Made by a program: the position numbers and the translations under genes
Assembly: GCA_934631025.1 (NCBI GenBank)
Contig: CAKTXR010000027.1
Coordinates: 1 to 32,295 of the forward strand
DNA length: 32,295 nt
Reading direction: 5' to 3'
From: an uncultured Clostridia bacterium
Lineage (GTDB): Bacteria; Bacillota; Clostridia; Christensenellales; Aristaeellaceae
In this document: positions 6,756-13,847 of the stretch, in pieces
Position numbering within the stretch: the first letter of the stretch is position 1
Layout: each line of letters starts with the position of its first letter
The notes under the pieces: generated by a model
Database searches by the model: none
What the model saw: the letters and a program-made list of their open reading frames with translations, nothing else
Told to the model about the DNA's origin: nothing

Positions 6756-7661
6756 TTGAACGTCTTGTCGCTTTTCAACGCCATGCCGGGCGCGATCGCC
6801 CAGGGACTGATCTGGGGCATCATGGCCATCGGCGTGTTCATCACCTACAAGGTGCTCGATTACGCCGACCTGACCGTCGACGGCACCATGGCCACCGGCG
6901 GCGCGGTCTGCATCATGCTCATGATGAACGGCGTGAACGTGTTCATCGCGCTTCTGTGCGCCGTCATCGCCGGTATGCTCGCCGGTCTGGTCACCGGCCT
7001 GTTCCACACGGCGATGGGCATTCCCGCCATACTCGCCGGCATACTCACGCAGCTTTCGCTGTATTCCATCAATCTGGTCGTCATGGGCGGCAAGGCCAAT
7101 CAGGCGGTCAGCGTGACGAAATATCAGCTGCTGGTGTCCTCGCGCTATGTCAAGGAACTGTCCTTCCAGAACCCGATCTTCGTCACGCTCATCGTCACGG
7201 CGGCGCTGATCGGCGTTTTGTACTGGTTCTTCGGCACGGAGATCGGCTGCTCGCTGCGCTCCACCGGCGCGAACGAGGCCATGTCCCGCGCGCAGGGCAT
7301 AAACACCAACCGCGCCAAGATTCTGGGGCTTATGATCTCCAACGGCATCGTGGCGCTGGCCTCGGCGATGTACTCGCACTATCAGGGCTTCGTGGATGTG
7401 AACATGGGCCGCGGCGCGGTGGTCATCGGTCTGGCCGCCGTCATCATCAGCGACGTGATCTTCGGCCGGCTGTTCACCAACTTCGCGCTCAAGATGGTCG
7501 CCGTGTCAATCGGCGCCGTGATCTATTACGTTGTCATTCAGGTGGTGCTCTGGCTGGGTCTGGACACCAACCTGCTCAAGCTGCTCTCCGCGCTCATCGT
7601 GGCGCTGTTCCTGGCCATCCCCTACTGGAAGGGCCGCCTGCACGCAAAGGGGGCGAAGTGA
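6756..7661 (+). CDS. ABC transporter permease, TrpY type (BPD_transp_2 family)
   Basis: A 301-residue integral membrane protein with eight or nine hydrophobic helices, of the branched-chain/TrpY permease family. Features include LDYADLTVDGTMATGGA near the N-terminus and STGANEAMSRAQGINTNR in the cytoplasmic coupling loop. The start is TTG at 6756: GAAGGGGG stands seven bases before it, whereas the next in-frame ATG at 6783 has no ribosome binding site. It forms the membrane channel for the binding protein at 5608 and couples to the ATPase that follows after one base. Confidence 0.92.
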   Translation: MNVLSLFNAMPGAIAQGLIWGIMAIGVFITYKVLDYADLTVDGTMATGGAVCIMLMMNGVNVFIALLCAVIAGMLAGLVTGLFHTAMGIPAILAGILTQLSLYSINLVVMGGKANQAVSVTKYQLLVSSRYVKELSFQNPIFVTLIVTAALIGVLYWFFGTEIGCSLRSTGANEAMSRAQGINTNRAKILGLMISNGIVALASAMYSHYQGFVDVNMGRGAVVIGLAAVIISDVIFGRLFTNFALKMVAVSIGAVIYYVVIQVVLWLGLDTNLLKLLSALIVALFLAIPYWKGRLHAKGAK

Positions 7662-7662
7662 T

Positions 7663-8457
7663 ATGCTCGATCTGAAAAACATCCGCAAGACGTTCAACAG
7701 CCGCACGGTCAACGAAAAGGTGGCGCTCAACGGCGTGAATCTTCACCTCAACGAGGGCGATTTCGTCACGATGATCGGCGGCAACGGCGCGGGCAAATCC
7801 ACGCTGCTCAACGCCATCGCCGGCGTCTGGCCGATCGATCAGGGCAGCATCGTGCTGGCCGGCGAGGACATCACCAAGCTTCCCGAGCACAAGCGCGCCG
7901 CGCTCCTGGGCCGCGTGTTTCAGGACCCGATGATGGGCACCGCCGCCACTATGCAGATCGAGGAAAACCTCGCCATCGCCGCGCGCCGCGGCAAAAAGCG
8001 CACGCTGAAGGTCGGCATCACGCGCGACGAGCGCGAGGAATACCGCGAAAAGCTCAAGGTGCTGGGACTCGGCCTTGAAAGCCGCCTGACCGCCAAGGTT
8101 GGCCTGCTCTCGGGCGGCCAGCGACAGGCGCTCACGCTGCTCATGGCCACGCTGAACGCGCCCAAGCTGCTCCTCCTCGACGAGCACACCGCCGCGCTCG
8201 ACCCCAAAACCGCCGCCAAGGTGCTGGAGATCACCGAATCGATCATCGCCGAAAAGCACCTCACCGCCATGATGGTCACCCACAACATGAACGACGCCAT
8301 CCGTCTGGGCAACCGGCTCATCATGATGGACGAGGGCCGCGTCGTGGTCGACGTCTCCGGCGAGGAAAAGAAGCACCTGCACAAGGCCGATCTGCTCGAA
8401 CTGTTTGAGAAGGCCGCGGGCAAGGAGCTGGCCGGCGACCGCACGCTGCTCTCCTGA
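7663..8457 (+). CDS. ABC transporter ATP-binding protein, TrpZ type
   Basis: A 264-residue ATPase. Walker A is GGNGAGKST (39-47), the Q-loop glutamine is at 87, the signature is LSGGQRQ (149-155), Walker B is LLLLDE (169-174), and the switch histidine is at 207. ATG at 7663 is preceded by AAAGGGGG nine bases upstream, inside the end of the permease gene; the genes are one base apart and surely co-translated. It powers the importer formed with the two preceding genes. Confidence 0.94.
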   Translation: MLDLKNIRKTFNSRTVNEKVALNGVNLHLNEGDFVTMIGGNGAGKSTLLNAIAGVWPIDQGSIVLAGEDITKLPEHKRAALLGRVFQDPMMGTAATMQIEENLAIAARRGKKRTLKVGITRDEREEYREKLKVLGLGLESRLTAKVGLLSGGQRQALTLLMATLNAPKLLLLDEHTAALDPKTAAKVLEITESIIAEKHLTAMMVTHNMNDAIRLGNRLIMMDEGRVVVDVSGEEKKHLHKADLLELFEKAAGKELAGDRTLLS

Positions 8458-8471
8458 CAACAAAAAACATC

Positions 8472-8519
8472 AACCGCCCCGTCAGACGCGCTCACATTGC
8501 GTCCGGCGGGGCGGTTTTT
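8472..8519 (+). terminator. Intrinsic terminator of the ABC operon
   Basis: AACCGCCCCG (8472-8481) pairs with CGGGGCGGTT (8507-8516), with an inner GACGC/GCGTC stem, followed by TTT. It lies 14 bases after the ATPase stop codon. Confidence 0.9.
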
Positions 8520-8605
8520 CGCGCCGCATACTCTCCCACGCGCCGTCTGCAACGCCCTCAACCGTCTCAAATCAGCCAGCACACGGTGAAACAAATCACA
8601 AAACC

Positions 8606-8668
8606 GCGCGCCGGACGAAGCGCAAATTCACAGCCTTCCCGCCATGAACCGCCGCCCGTCCGGCGCGC
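8606..8668 (-). terminator. Long-loop terminator-like element, copy A
   Basis: A perfect 12-bp stem (8606-8617 with 8657-8668) encloses a 39-base loop. On the minus strand TTTT follows two bases after the stem, and it begins 17 bases behind the stop of the gene at 8686. The loop sequence is shared with two further copies at 13549-13606 and 13769-13827, which ordinary terminators would not require. Confidence 0.6.
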
Positions 8669-8685
8669 ATTCACCCGTCTATTGC

Positions 8686-10926
8686 TTATTGCTCCTCCAT
8701 ACGGCGCATCTCGAGCGTCCTCTGCAGCTCGGCGATGAACTCGTCCATGCTCATCTGCCCCTCGCAATACTGACGAATCGCGTCGTAGCTGAAATAGCGC
8801 TGCTGCATATCGAAGGTCGTGCCCGCGTCGTTCGCCCTGTAATACTCGAGCGACTCCCGACTGACCGTCCAGTACCAGTTCTCCATGCGCACGCGCATCT
8901 CCCGCGCGTTGTCCAGATCCTGCTCGATCACGTCCTTCACGTCGTCCGCCGCTGTTTTCAGCTCCGCTTCAAGGCGCGCGATCTTCTCGTCATATTCGGC
9001 GGTATAGCGCTCGTAATCGGCGCTGCGCACGGCTTCGTTCAGATCGGGGCGCAGCATCGCGCGCGAGCGCTGCGCATCCGCCTCGGCCAGCGTCTCGAGA
9101 AAGCGCGTCGCCAGCTCGATGTGCTCGCTGTAGGGATTGATGATCGCCACGCTGCTCCTGAGCGCAATGCGGCGCGGCAGCGCGTCGGAAAGCGACAGAT
9201 ACAGCGGAATCGTGTCATAATCCTCCTGATACGTCGCGCCGTCTATGCCGCCCATCGCAAACGACGTAAACAACGGATAGAACTCGAACGCATCGCCCAC
9301 GCGCTCAAACTGCTCGCTCAGTCCCTCCGCGTCCAGCCGCTCGACCGCCGCCAGCGCCGCGCGCAGCTCGTCCGTGTCATAGCCGCTCACCGTGCCCGCG
9401 TCCAGCTCCAGCCGGTACGCATCCAGAATCATATCCACAAGCTCCCACCGGATCTGCGCCGCGTCGCCGCTGCTCTCCCACAGGGGAATTTCCGCCGTGG
9501 GGATCAGGCCGTTCAGCCAGTCGATCAGCGCCGGCCAGCTGGTCGGCACGTCGTCCATGGTCAGCCCCAGCGCCTTCAGCGCGCCCGCACACAGGCCCGG
9601 CGAGTCCGTCAGCGCGTCGAACGGTACGCCCAGCGCCCGCCCGTCCTGCATCAGCGCGCTCGAAACGGCGGGATACATTCCGGAGACATACTCGGCCAGC
9701 GTCTCGCTCTCTATGGGGCGCGCCCAGCCGCGCGAGAGGATCGCGTAAAGCTCGCCCGTGCCGGAGCTGCTCTCAAGGATGATCACGTCGTCCCCGGTCG
9801 ATTTCGTGAGCAGCGCCGTCAGCACGTCGCCGCGCTGCACGCTCTGAATCTCCACATCGCCCTGCGCGTTCTGGAAGCGAATGATCGCCTCCTCCGCCGC
9901 GCCGGTATAATCCGCGTCGTTGATCGTCAGCGTCTCGGCCGCGCCGCCGCCCCGCTCGATCGCGCGCAGCGCCACGCCGTTGTAGCCCCCCGCGGCGTAC
10001 ACGCCCGTCTCGGTCACGCAGGCCGGCGCGCTCCATGTGTCTATGGGGATGTTCGTAATCGCGCGCGTCACGCCCGTATCAGGCTCCAGCGCCATGAGCG
10101 TGCGGCCGGAAAGATAGAGCAGCTCATGGCCATACTGAACCACGCCGCTCACCGTCGCATCCTCGCTCTCGGGAAAAGCCTGCCACGCGCCGATTTCGCC
10201 GCTTTCCGTGGACATCATGGCGTACTGCGCGACGCCGTTGTTCTGCACGAGCAGCAGCTCGTCGTTCCAGCTCGTCATGCCGTCTATCCACACGCCGCCC
10301 AGATAGACCATGCGCGCCGCCGAGCCGTCCAGCGGCAGTATGCACACGCTCCCGCCGTTCATGGTCTGCACAAGGCCGCACAGCGCGCCGTTCACGGCCG
10401 CCGTGTTTCGCAGATTAAGGTCGCCGTTTGTCTCGTCGGCGATGCTTTTCCAGTCGGCCGGCCCCGTCTCTTCGATATACGCTCTGCCGTCCCGCAGGCC
10501 CACGCGCCCGAACGCCATATCGTCTATGCCGTCCAGCGAACCCAGCCCGTCACGCCCGCCGAGACGGTATTTGCTCAGCAACACGCGCACCTCGCCCGCG
10601 CAGGCGAACCACCCGCTGACGCGCGCATACAGCCGCGCGCCGGTTTCGTCGCGATTTTCGCCGTTCATCGCGGCGTATGTCGCGTCGTCCCACGGACAGA
10701 CCGTCATTTCGCCCGTGGTCGTGTCGTAGACGTACACATTCTCATTCCCGCCGCCCTGAAGCCAGATTTCGCCGCCCACCGCGCACAGTCCGCGCACGGA
10801 ATCGTCGAAGCCGTCCACCCCATAGCGCGCGATGATCGCGTCGCCCCGCGCCGCCAGCGCCGTTCTCGCCATCATGAGCAGCGCGAGCGCCGTCATCCAG
10901 CAGATCATTCTCCGCGTCCTTTTCAT
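8686..10926 (-). CDS. Secreted propeller/solute-binding fusion protein, paralogue 1
   Basis: 746 residues. A signal peptide (about 1-26, ending RTALAA) has no lipobox. Residues 30-335 show blade-like repeats (LCAVGGEIWLQG, VYVYDTTTGEM, LLYLSGRTLMALEPDTGV, VTETGVYAAGG) suggesting a beta-propeller. Residues 345-735 resemble an ABC extracellular solute-binding protein: AIIRFQNAQGDVEI, then ALGVPFDALTDSPGL, PTSWPALIDWLNGLIP and INPYSEHIELATRFLE. A charged helical segment (about 637-685) is inserted before the last helices. ATG at 10926 has AAAGGAG nine bases upstream. No importer genes are adjacent. It lies 108 bases behind paralogue 2 without a visible promoter or terminator, so the two may be co-transcribed. 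Function unknown; a ligand sensor or a binding protein for a distant transporter are both possible. Confidence 0.85.
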   Translation of the reverse strand: MKRTRRMICWMTALALLMMARTALAARGDAIIARYGVDGFDDSVRGLCAVGGEIWLQGGGNENVYVYDTTTGEMTVCPWDDATYAAMNGENRDETGARLYARVSGWFACAGEVRVLLSKYRLGGRDGLGSLDGIDDMAFGRVGLRDGRAYIEETGPADWKSIADETNGDLNLRNTAAVNGALCGLVQTMNGGSVCILPLDGSAARMVYLGGVWIDGMTSWNDELLLVQNNGVAQYAMMSTESGEIGAWQAFPESEDATVSGVVQYGHELLYLSGRTLMALEPDTGVTRAITNIPIDTWSAPACVTETGVYAAGGYNGVALRAIERGGGAAETLTINDADYTGAAEEAIIRFQNAQGDVEIQSVQRGDVLTALLTKSTGDDVIILESSSGTGELYAILSRGWARPIESETLAEYVSGMYPAVSSALMQDGRALGVPFDALTDSPGLCAGALKALGLTMDDVPTSWPALIDWLNGLIPTAEIPLWESSGDAAQIRWELVDMILDAYRLELDAGTVSGYDTDELRAALAAVERLDAEGLSEQFERVGDAFEFYPLFTSFAMGGIDGATYQEDYDTIPLYLSLSDALPRRIALRSSVAIINPYSEHIELATRFLETLAEADAQRSRAMLRPDLNEAVRSADYERYTAEYDEKIARLEAELKTAADDVKDVIEQDLDNAREMRVRMENWYWTVSRESLEYYRANDAGTTFDMQQRYFSYDAIRQYCEGQMSMDEFIAELQRTLEMRRMEEQ

Positions 10927-11034
10927 GCTCTTTCGCTCCTTTCACGCATCGTTTTCGTTCCAACAATCGCCTTTCACAAGCCCAACCTGCCATGCGGCAA
11001 ATCCCGCGACACGCCGATCCCCGCGCCGCACTCG

Positions 11035-13272
11035 TCACCCCTGCTCCATCATCCTCATCTCAAACGCCCTTTGCAGCGCGCCGATCAGACCGTCCGCGTC
11101 CAGCAGACCCGCCGTGTACTGATAAACCAGCTGCATCAGCGCTTCCTCATCGTCGTTGACCAGATCGAGCATCACGCCGTCCGCGTTCGCCCGATAGCGC
11201 GCCAGCGATTCCGCGCTTATTTCCCAGTATCCCCGCTCGATCTCCGCGCGGCGCTCCTTCGCGCCGTCAAGCTCTTCCTGAATCGCCGCCCTATCCTCGT
11301 CCGCGGCGCTCTTCAGCCGCTCTTCCAGACGGGCGATGCGCGCGTCGTGCATCGCGATGGTCGGCGCATAGCTCTCGTCCCGGCAGGGCGCGGCGGCGTG
11401 ATCGCCCAGCGTCGCGCGGGAGGAGCGCGTGTCGTCGCGTATCAGGCAGTTCAAAAAGCGCGCCGCCGCCTCGGCGTTCTCGCTCGCCGGATTGACCAGC
11501 GCCACGAAGCACTTTACCGGCATGCGACGCGGCAAATCGGCCGAAATCGACAGCCGCAGCGGATAGAAGTGATAGCGGCTCTCATAGATGCTGCCGCCCA
11601 CGCCGCAGTTCTCGGCCGCCCTGATGAGCGCATCGCAGCTCTCGTCGTCCTCATAGCGCGCCCAGTTTTCCTCCAGCGCTTCCCTGTCCAGCCGCTCATA
11701 GGCCGCAATCGCCGCGCGCAGCTCCGGCGTGTCATAGCCATTCAGCGTGCCCATTTGCAACTCGAGCGCATAGTCGCTCAGCATGATCTCCAGCAGCGTC
11801 TCCATGTCGTATTCAAACAGCGGCGCTTCCGCGTCGGGAATCAGAGCGTTCAGCCAGTCGAGGAACTCCGGCCAGCTCGCCGGCACGTCGGCCTCGGTCA
11901 GCCCCATCGCCGCCATCGTGCCGATGCTCAGCCCCATGCCATCCACCTCAGCGCTGAAGGGCACGCCCAGCGCCCTCCCGTCCTTCGTCAGGCGCGCCGC
12001 AACGTCCGGATACAGCACGCCCACATACTCGCACAGCGCCGCGTCGTCCAGCTCCATCGCCCAGCCGCGCGTCAGAATCGCCGAGAGCGCGCCCTGACTT
12101 GCGCGCGTGTCGAGCATAATCACGTCCGCGTCGGTCGTGCCGGTGAGCAGCGCGGTCAGTATGTCGTCCGTGTCGGTCAGGCGCACGTCCCAGCTGCCCA
12201 TCTCGTCCTGAAAGCGAATCATGGCGTTGTCAAAGCGCCACATCTCGTCGCTGCCTGCGCTGACGACCAGCGTTTGCCGCGCGCCCGCCTCGAGCGAACG
12301 CACCGCCACGCCCTCATAGCTGCCCGAGGCGTACAGCCCCGACGCGGTCAGGCAGGCCGCGCCCACGCCCGAAGCCGCGTCCACCGGCACGGCGGTCACG
12401 CCGCGCACGCTTCCGCTCTCCACATCGAGCGCCAGCAGCCGCCCGCTTTGCGCAAAGAGCAGCTCGCGATCCTTCTGCACGGCGCTGGCATAGTTGATGC
12501 GGTCGGCCTGCGCGCCGTCCATGGGCCGCCATTCGTCCGGCTCCTGCGCCGCGCCAATCGCCATCAGCGCGTAGTAGGGCACGCTCTCGCTACCGTCAAT
12601 GAGTATCAGGCCGCCGTCCCACGCAGCAATCGCCTCGATCCACGCGTTCACCGGCACGGCGCGCGCCGCGCTCCCGTCCAGCGGCAGGAAAAGCACATAG
12701 CTCAGCGGATTGCCCGTGCATATCAGGCACAGCACATTGTCCACGACGACGGCATTCCTCGTGGTCGGATTCCCGCCCATCTCGCGGCTCACGCTGCCCC
12801 AGTCCACGCTGCCGACGCGTTCCAATCGCGCCGCGCCGCCGTCGATCACAACGCGGCTGTAGTCCAGCGCGTCGCCGTCGCCCGCCGCCTTGGCCGCGCC
12901 GCCCCCAAGCGGAACGGGAGCCGGCCGGCCTTCGTAAAGCACGATGTGCGGCGCACCGTCCAGCGCGAACCACGCCGCCGCATCGTAATAGCGCCGCGCG
13001 CCGCTCTCATCCTCAACGCCCTCGTTCAGCATCGCGCGCACGTCCTCCGTCCACGGATAGCTCTCGAACGCGCCGCTCTGCGTATCGTATCGGTAAACGC
13101 CCTTTGGCGAATACAGCCACAGCGTATCGTCCACGGCGCACAGTCCGGCGGGCATATCGGTAAATCCGTCATAGCCGCTGCGCGCGATCACGGCATTGCC
13201 GCCCGCCGCCCGCGCAAGGCCCGTCGTCAGCAAAAGCGCCATCGCCAGCAGTATGCTCGTCAATCGTTTCAT
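11035..13272 (-). CDS. Secreted propeller/solute-binding fusion protein, paralogue 2
   Basis: 745 residues with the same plan as its neighbours: signal peptide (about 1-22, LARAA, no lipobox), propeller-like region (LCAVDDTLWLYSPKGVYRYDTQSG at its start), then the solute-binding-like part (ALGVPFSAEVDGMGL, PASWPEFLDWLNALIPDAEAPL) and the charged helical insertion (ARLEERLKSAADEDRAAIQEEL). It is clearly the most divergent of the three; for instance TRGWAMELDDAALCEYVG replaces the SRGWARPIESE form of paralogues 1 and 3. ATG at 13272 has AGGAGG eight bases upstream in a block (ATGACAGGAGGCGAC) shared with paralogue 3. Transcription is probably from the ECF-like promoter at 13312-13340. Confidence 0.85.
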   Translation of the reverse strand: MKRLTSILLAMALLLTTGLARAAGGNAVIARSGYDGFTDMPAGLCAVDDTLWLYSPKGVYRYDTQSGAFESYPWTEDVRAMLNEGVEDESGARRYYDAAAWFALDGAPHIVLYEGRPAPVPLGGGAAKAAGDGDALDYSRVVIDGGAARLERVGSVDWGSVSREMGGNPTTRNAVVVDNVLCLICTGNPLSYVLFLPLDGSAARAVPVNAWIEAIAAWDGGLILIDGSESVPYYALMAIGAAQEPDEWRPMDGAQADRINYASAVQKDRELLFAQSGRLLALDVESGSVRGVTAVPVDAASGVGAACLTASGLYASGSYEGVAVRSLEAGARQTLVVSAGSDEMWRFDNAMIRFQDEMGSWDVRLTDTDDILTALLTGTTDADVIMLDTRASQGALSAILTRGWAMELDDAALCEYVGVLYPDVAARLTKDGRALGVPFSAEVDGMGLSIGTMAAMGLTEADVPASWPEFLDWLNALIPDAEAPLFEYDMETLLEIMLSDYALELQMGTLNGYDTPELRAAIAAYERLDREALEENWARYEDDESCDALIRAAENCGVGGSIYESRYHFYPLRLSISADLPRRMPVKCFVALVNPASENAEAAARFLNCLIRDDTRSSRATLGDHAAAPCRDESYAPTIAMHDARIARLEERLKSAADEDRAAIQEELDGAKERRAEIERGYWEISAESLARYRANADGVMLDLVNDDEEALMQLVYQYTAGLLDADGLIGALQRAFEMRMMEQG

Positions 13273-13311
13273 CGTCCGTCGCCTCCTGTCATTGCTTGGC
13301 TTCTATAACAG

Positions 13312-13340
13312 TAGACGGCGTTACATTTCATCGTGTTTAA
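13312..13340 (-). promoter_or_regulatory. ECF-sigma-like promoter of paralogue 2
   Basis: On the minus strand TTAAAC (13335-13340) is followed after 17 bases by CGTCTA (13312-13317), the AAAC/CGTC form used by SigM/SigV/SigW-type ECF factors of Bacillota. The promoter of paralogue 3 has the same elements, spacing and distance to the upstream palindrome. Confidence 0.6.
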
Positions 13341-13347
13341 TGCGATT

Positions 13348-13361
13348 AAAAAATATTTTTT
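13348..13361. promoter_or_regulatory. AT palindrome upstream of paralogue 2
   Basis: AAAAAATATTTTTT is a perfect 14-base palindrome seven bases upstream of the -35. The identical sequence stands at the same place before paralogue 3. It may be an operator, an UP element or a bend. Confidence 0.5.
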
Positions 13362-13464
13362 ACACGTTTGACCGCATTTCGCCTTTTCAGCAGCTTCGCG
13401 GCGCAATTTTCCGACAGACGCAGCCAACCGGCCAGCGGACGCGCAAATCCGCACAAAGCGCCTT

Positions 13465-13498
13465 AAAGCGGCGCGCACAGCGCCAAACGCCGCTTTTT
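13465..13498. terminator. Hairpin with T-tract in the paralogue 3-2 spacer
   Basis: AAAGCGGCG (13465-13473) pairs with CGCCGCTTT (13488-13496) and TT follows, giving a T5 run on the plus strand. On the minus strand TTTAAGG follows. It is the third hairpin in the 575-base spacer 13273-13847, and no plus-strand gene needs it. The remainder of that spacer holds the promoter region of paralogue 2 and the two long-loop elements; I see no gene in it. Confidence 0.5.
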
Positions 13499-13548
13499 GC
13501 ACAATCAGCATCCGCCCGCCGCCTTCCCGCTCCGCATGAAAAAAAGAA

Positions 13549-13606
13549 CGCCGAACAAGGCGCAAGCTCACAGCGTTCCCGCCATGAACCGCCGCCCCGT
13601 CCGGCG
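13549..13606 (-). terminator. Long-loop terminator-like element, copy B
   Basis: Arms 13549-13556 and 13599-13606 pair with one mismatch. The loop is nearly the same as in copies A and C. On the minus strand TTCTTTTTTT follows. It is not directly behind a gene: copy C lies between it and paralogue 3, so it may be the leftover end of a lost fourth paralogue. Confidence 0.55.
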
Positions 13607-13768
13607 CGCATCGCAAAAGAGCCGCGCCATTCGCCGTCCAGAAAATCGCCCATCCGCGCACCGCCGCGCCTCAGCCAATACGGCAGGCATTCACCGCGCA
13701 CATCCCGCTTTAATCCCCATCCAGCAAACCGTCCACACGCTCTTCTCCCCATCATCCCTAGAAAAACG

Positions 13769-13827
13769 CGCGCCGGACAATGCGCAAGCCCACAGCGTCC
13801 CCGCCATGAACCGCCCCGTCCGGCGCG
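13769..13827 (-). terminator. Long-loop terminator-like element, copy C
   Basis: A perfect 10-bp stem, CGCGCCGGAC (13769-13778) with GTCCGGCGCG (13818-13827), starts 20 bases behind the stop of paralogue 3. On the minus strand CGTTTTT follows. The 39-base loop contains the conserved GCGCAAGC and CCCGCCATGAACCGCC blocks. Confidence 0.65.
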
Positions 13828-13847
13828 ATCATTTTCCTATTGCGCGA

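Noticed and set aside
8644..13308. A 1554-codon open frame on the plus strand across paralogues 1 and 2
   Set aside because: It is antisense to two well-supported genes, rich in Arg/His/Ala/Gln in the manner of a shadow frame, and has no ribosome binding site. GC-rich codon usage removes stops from the opposite strand.
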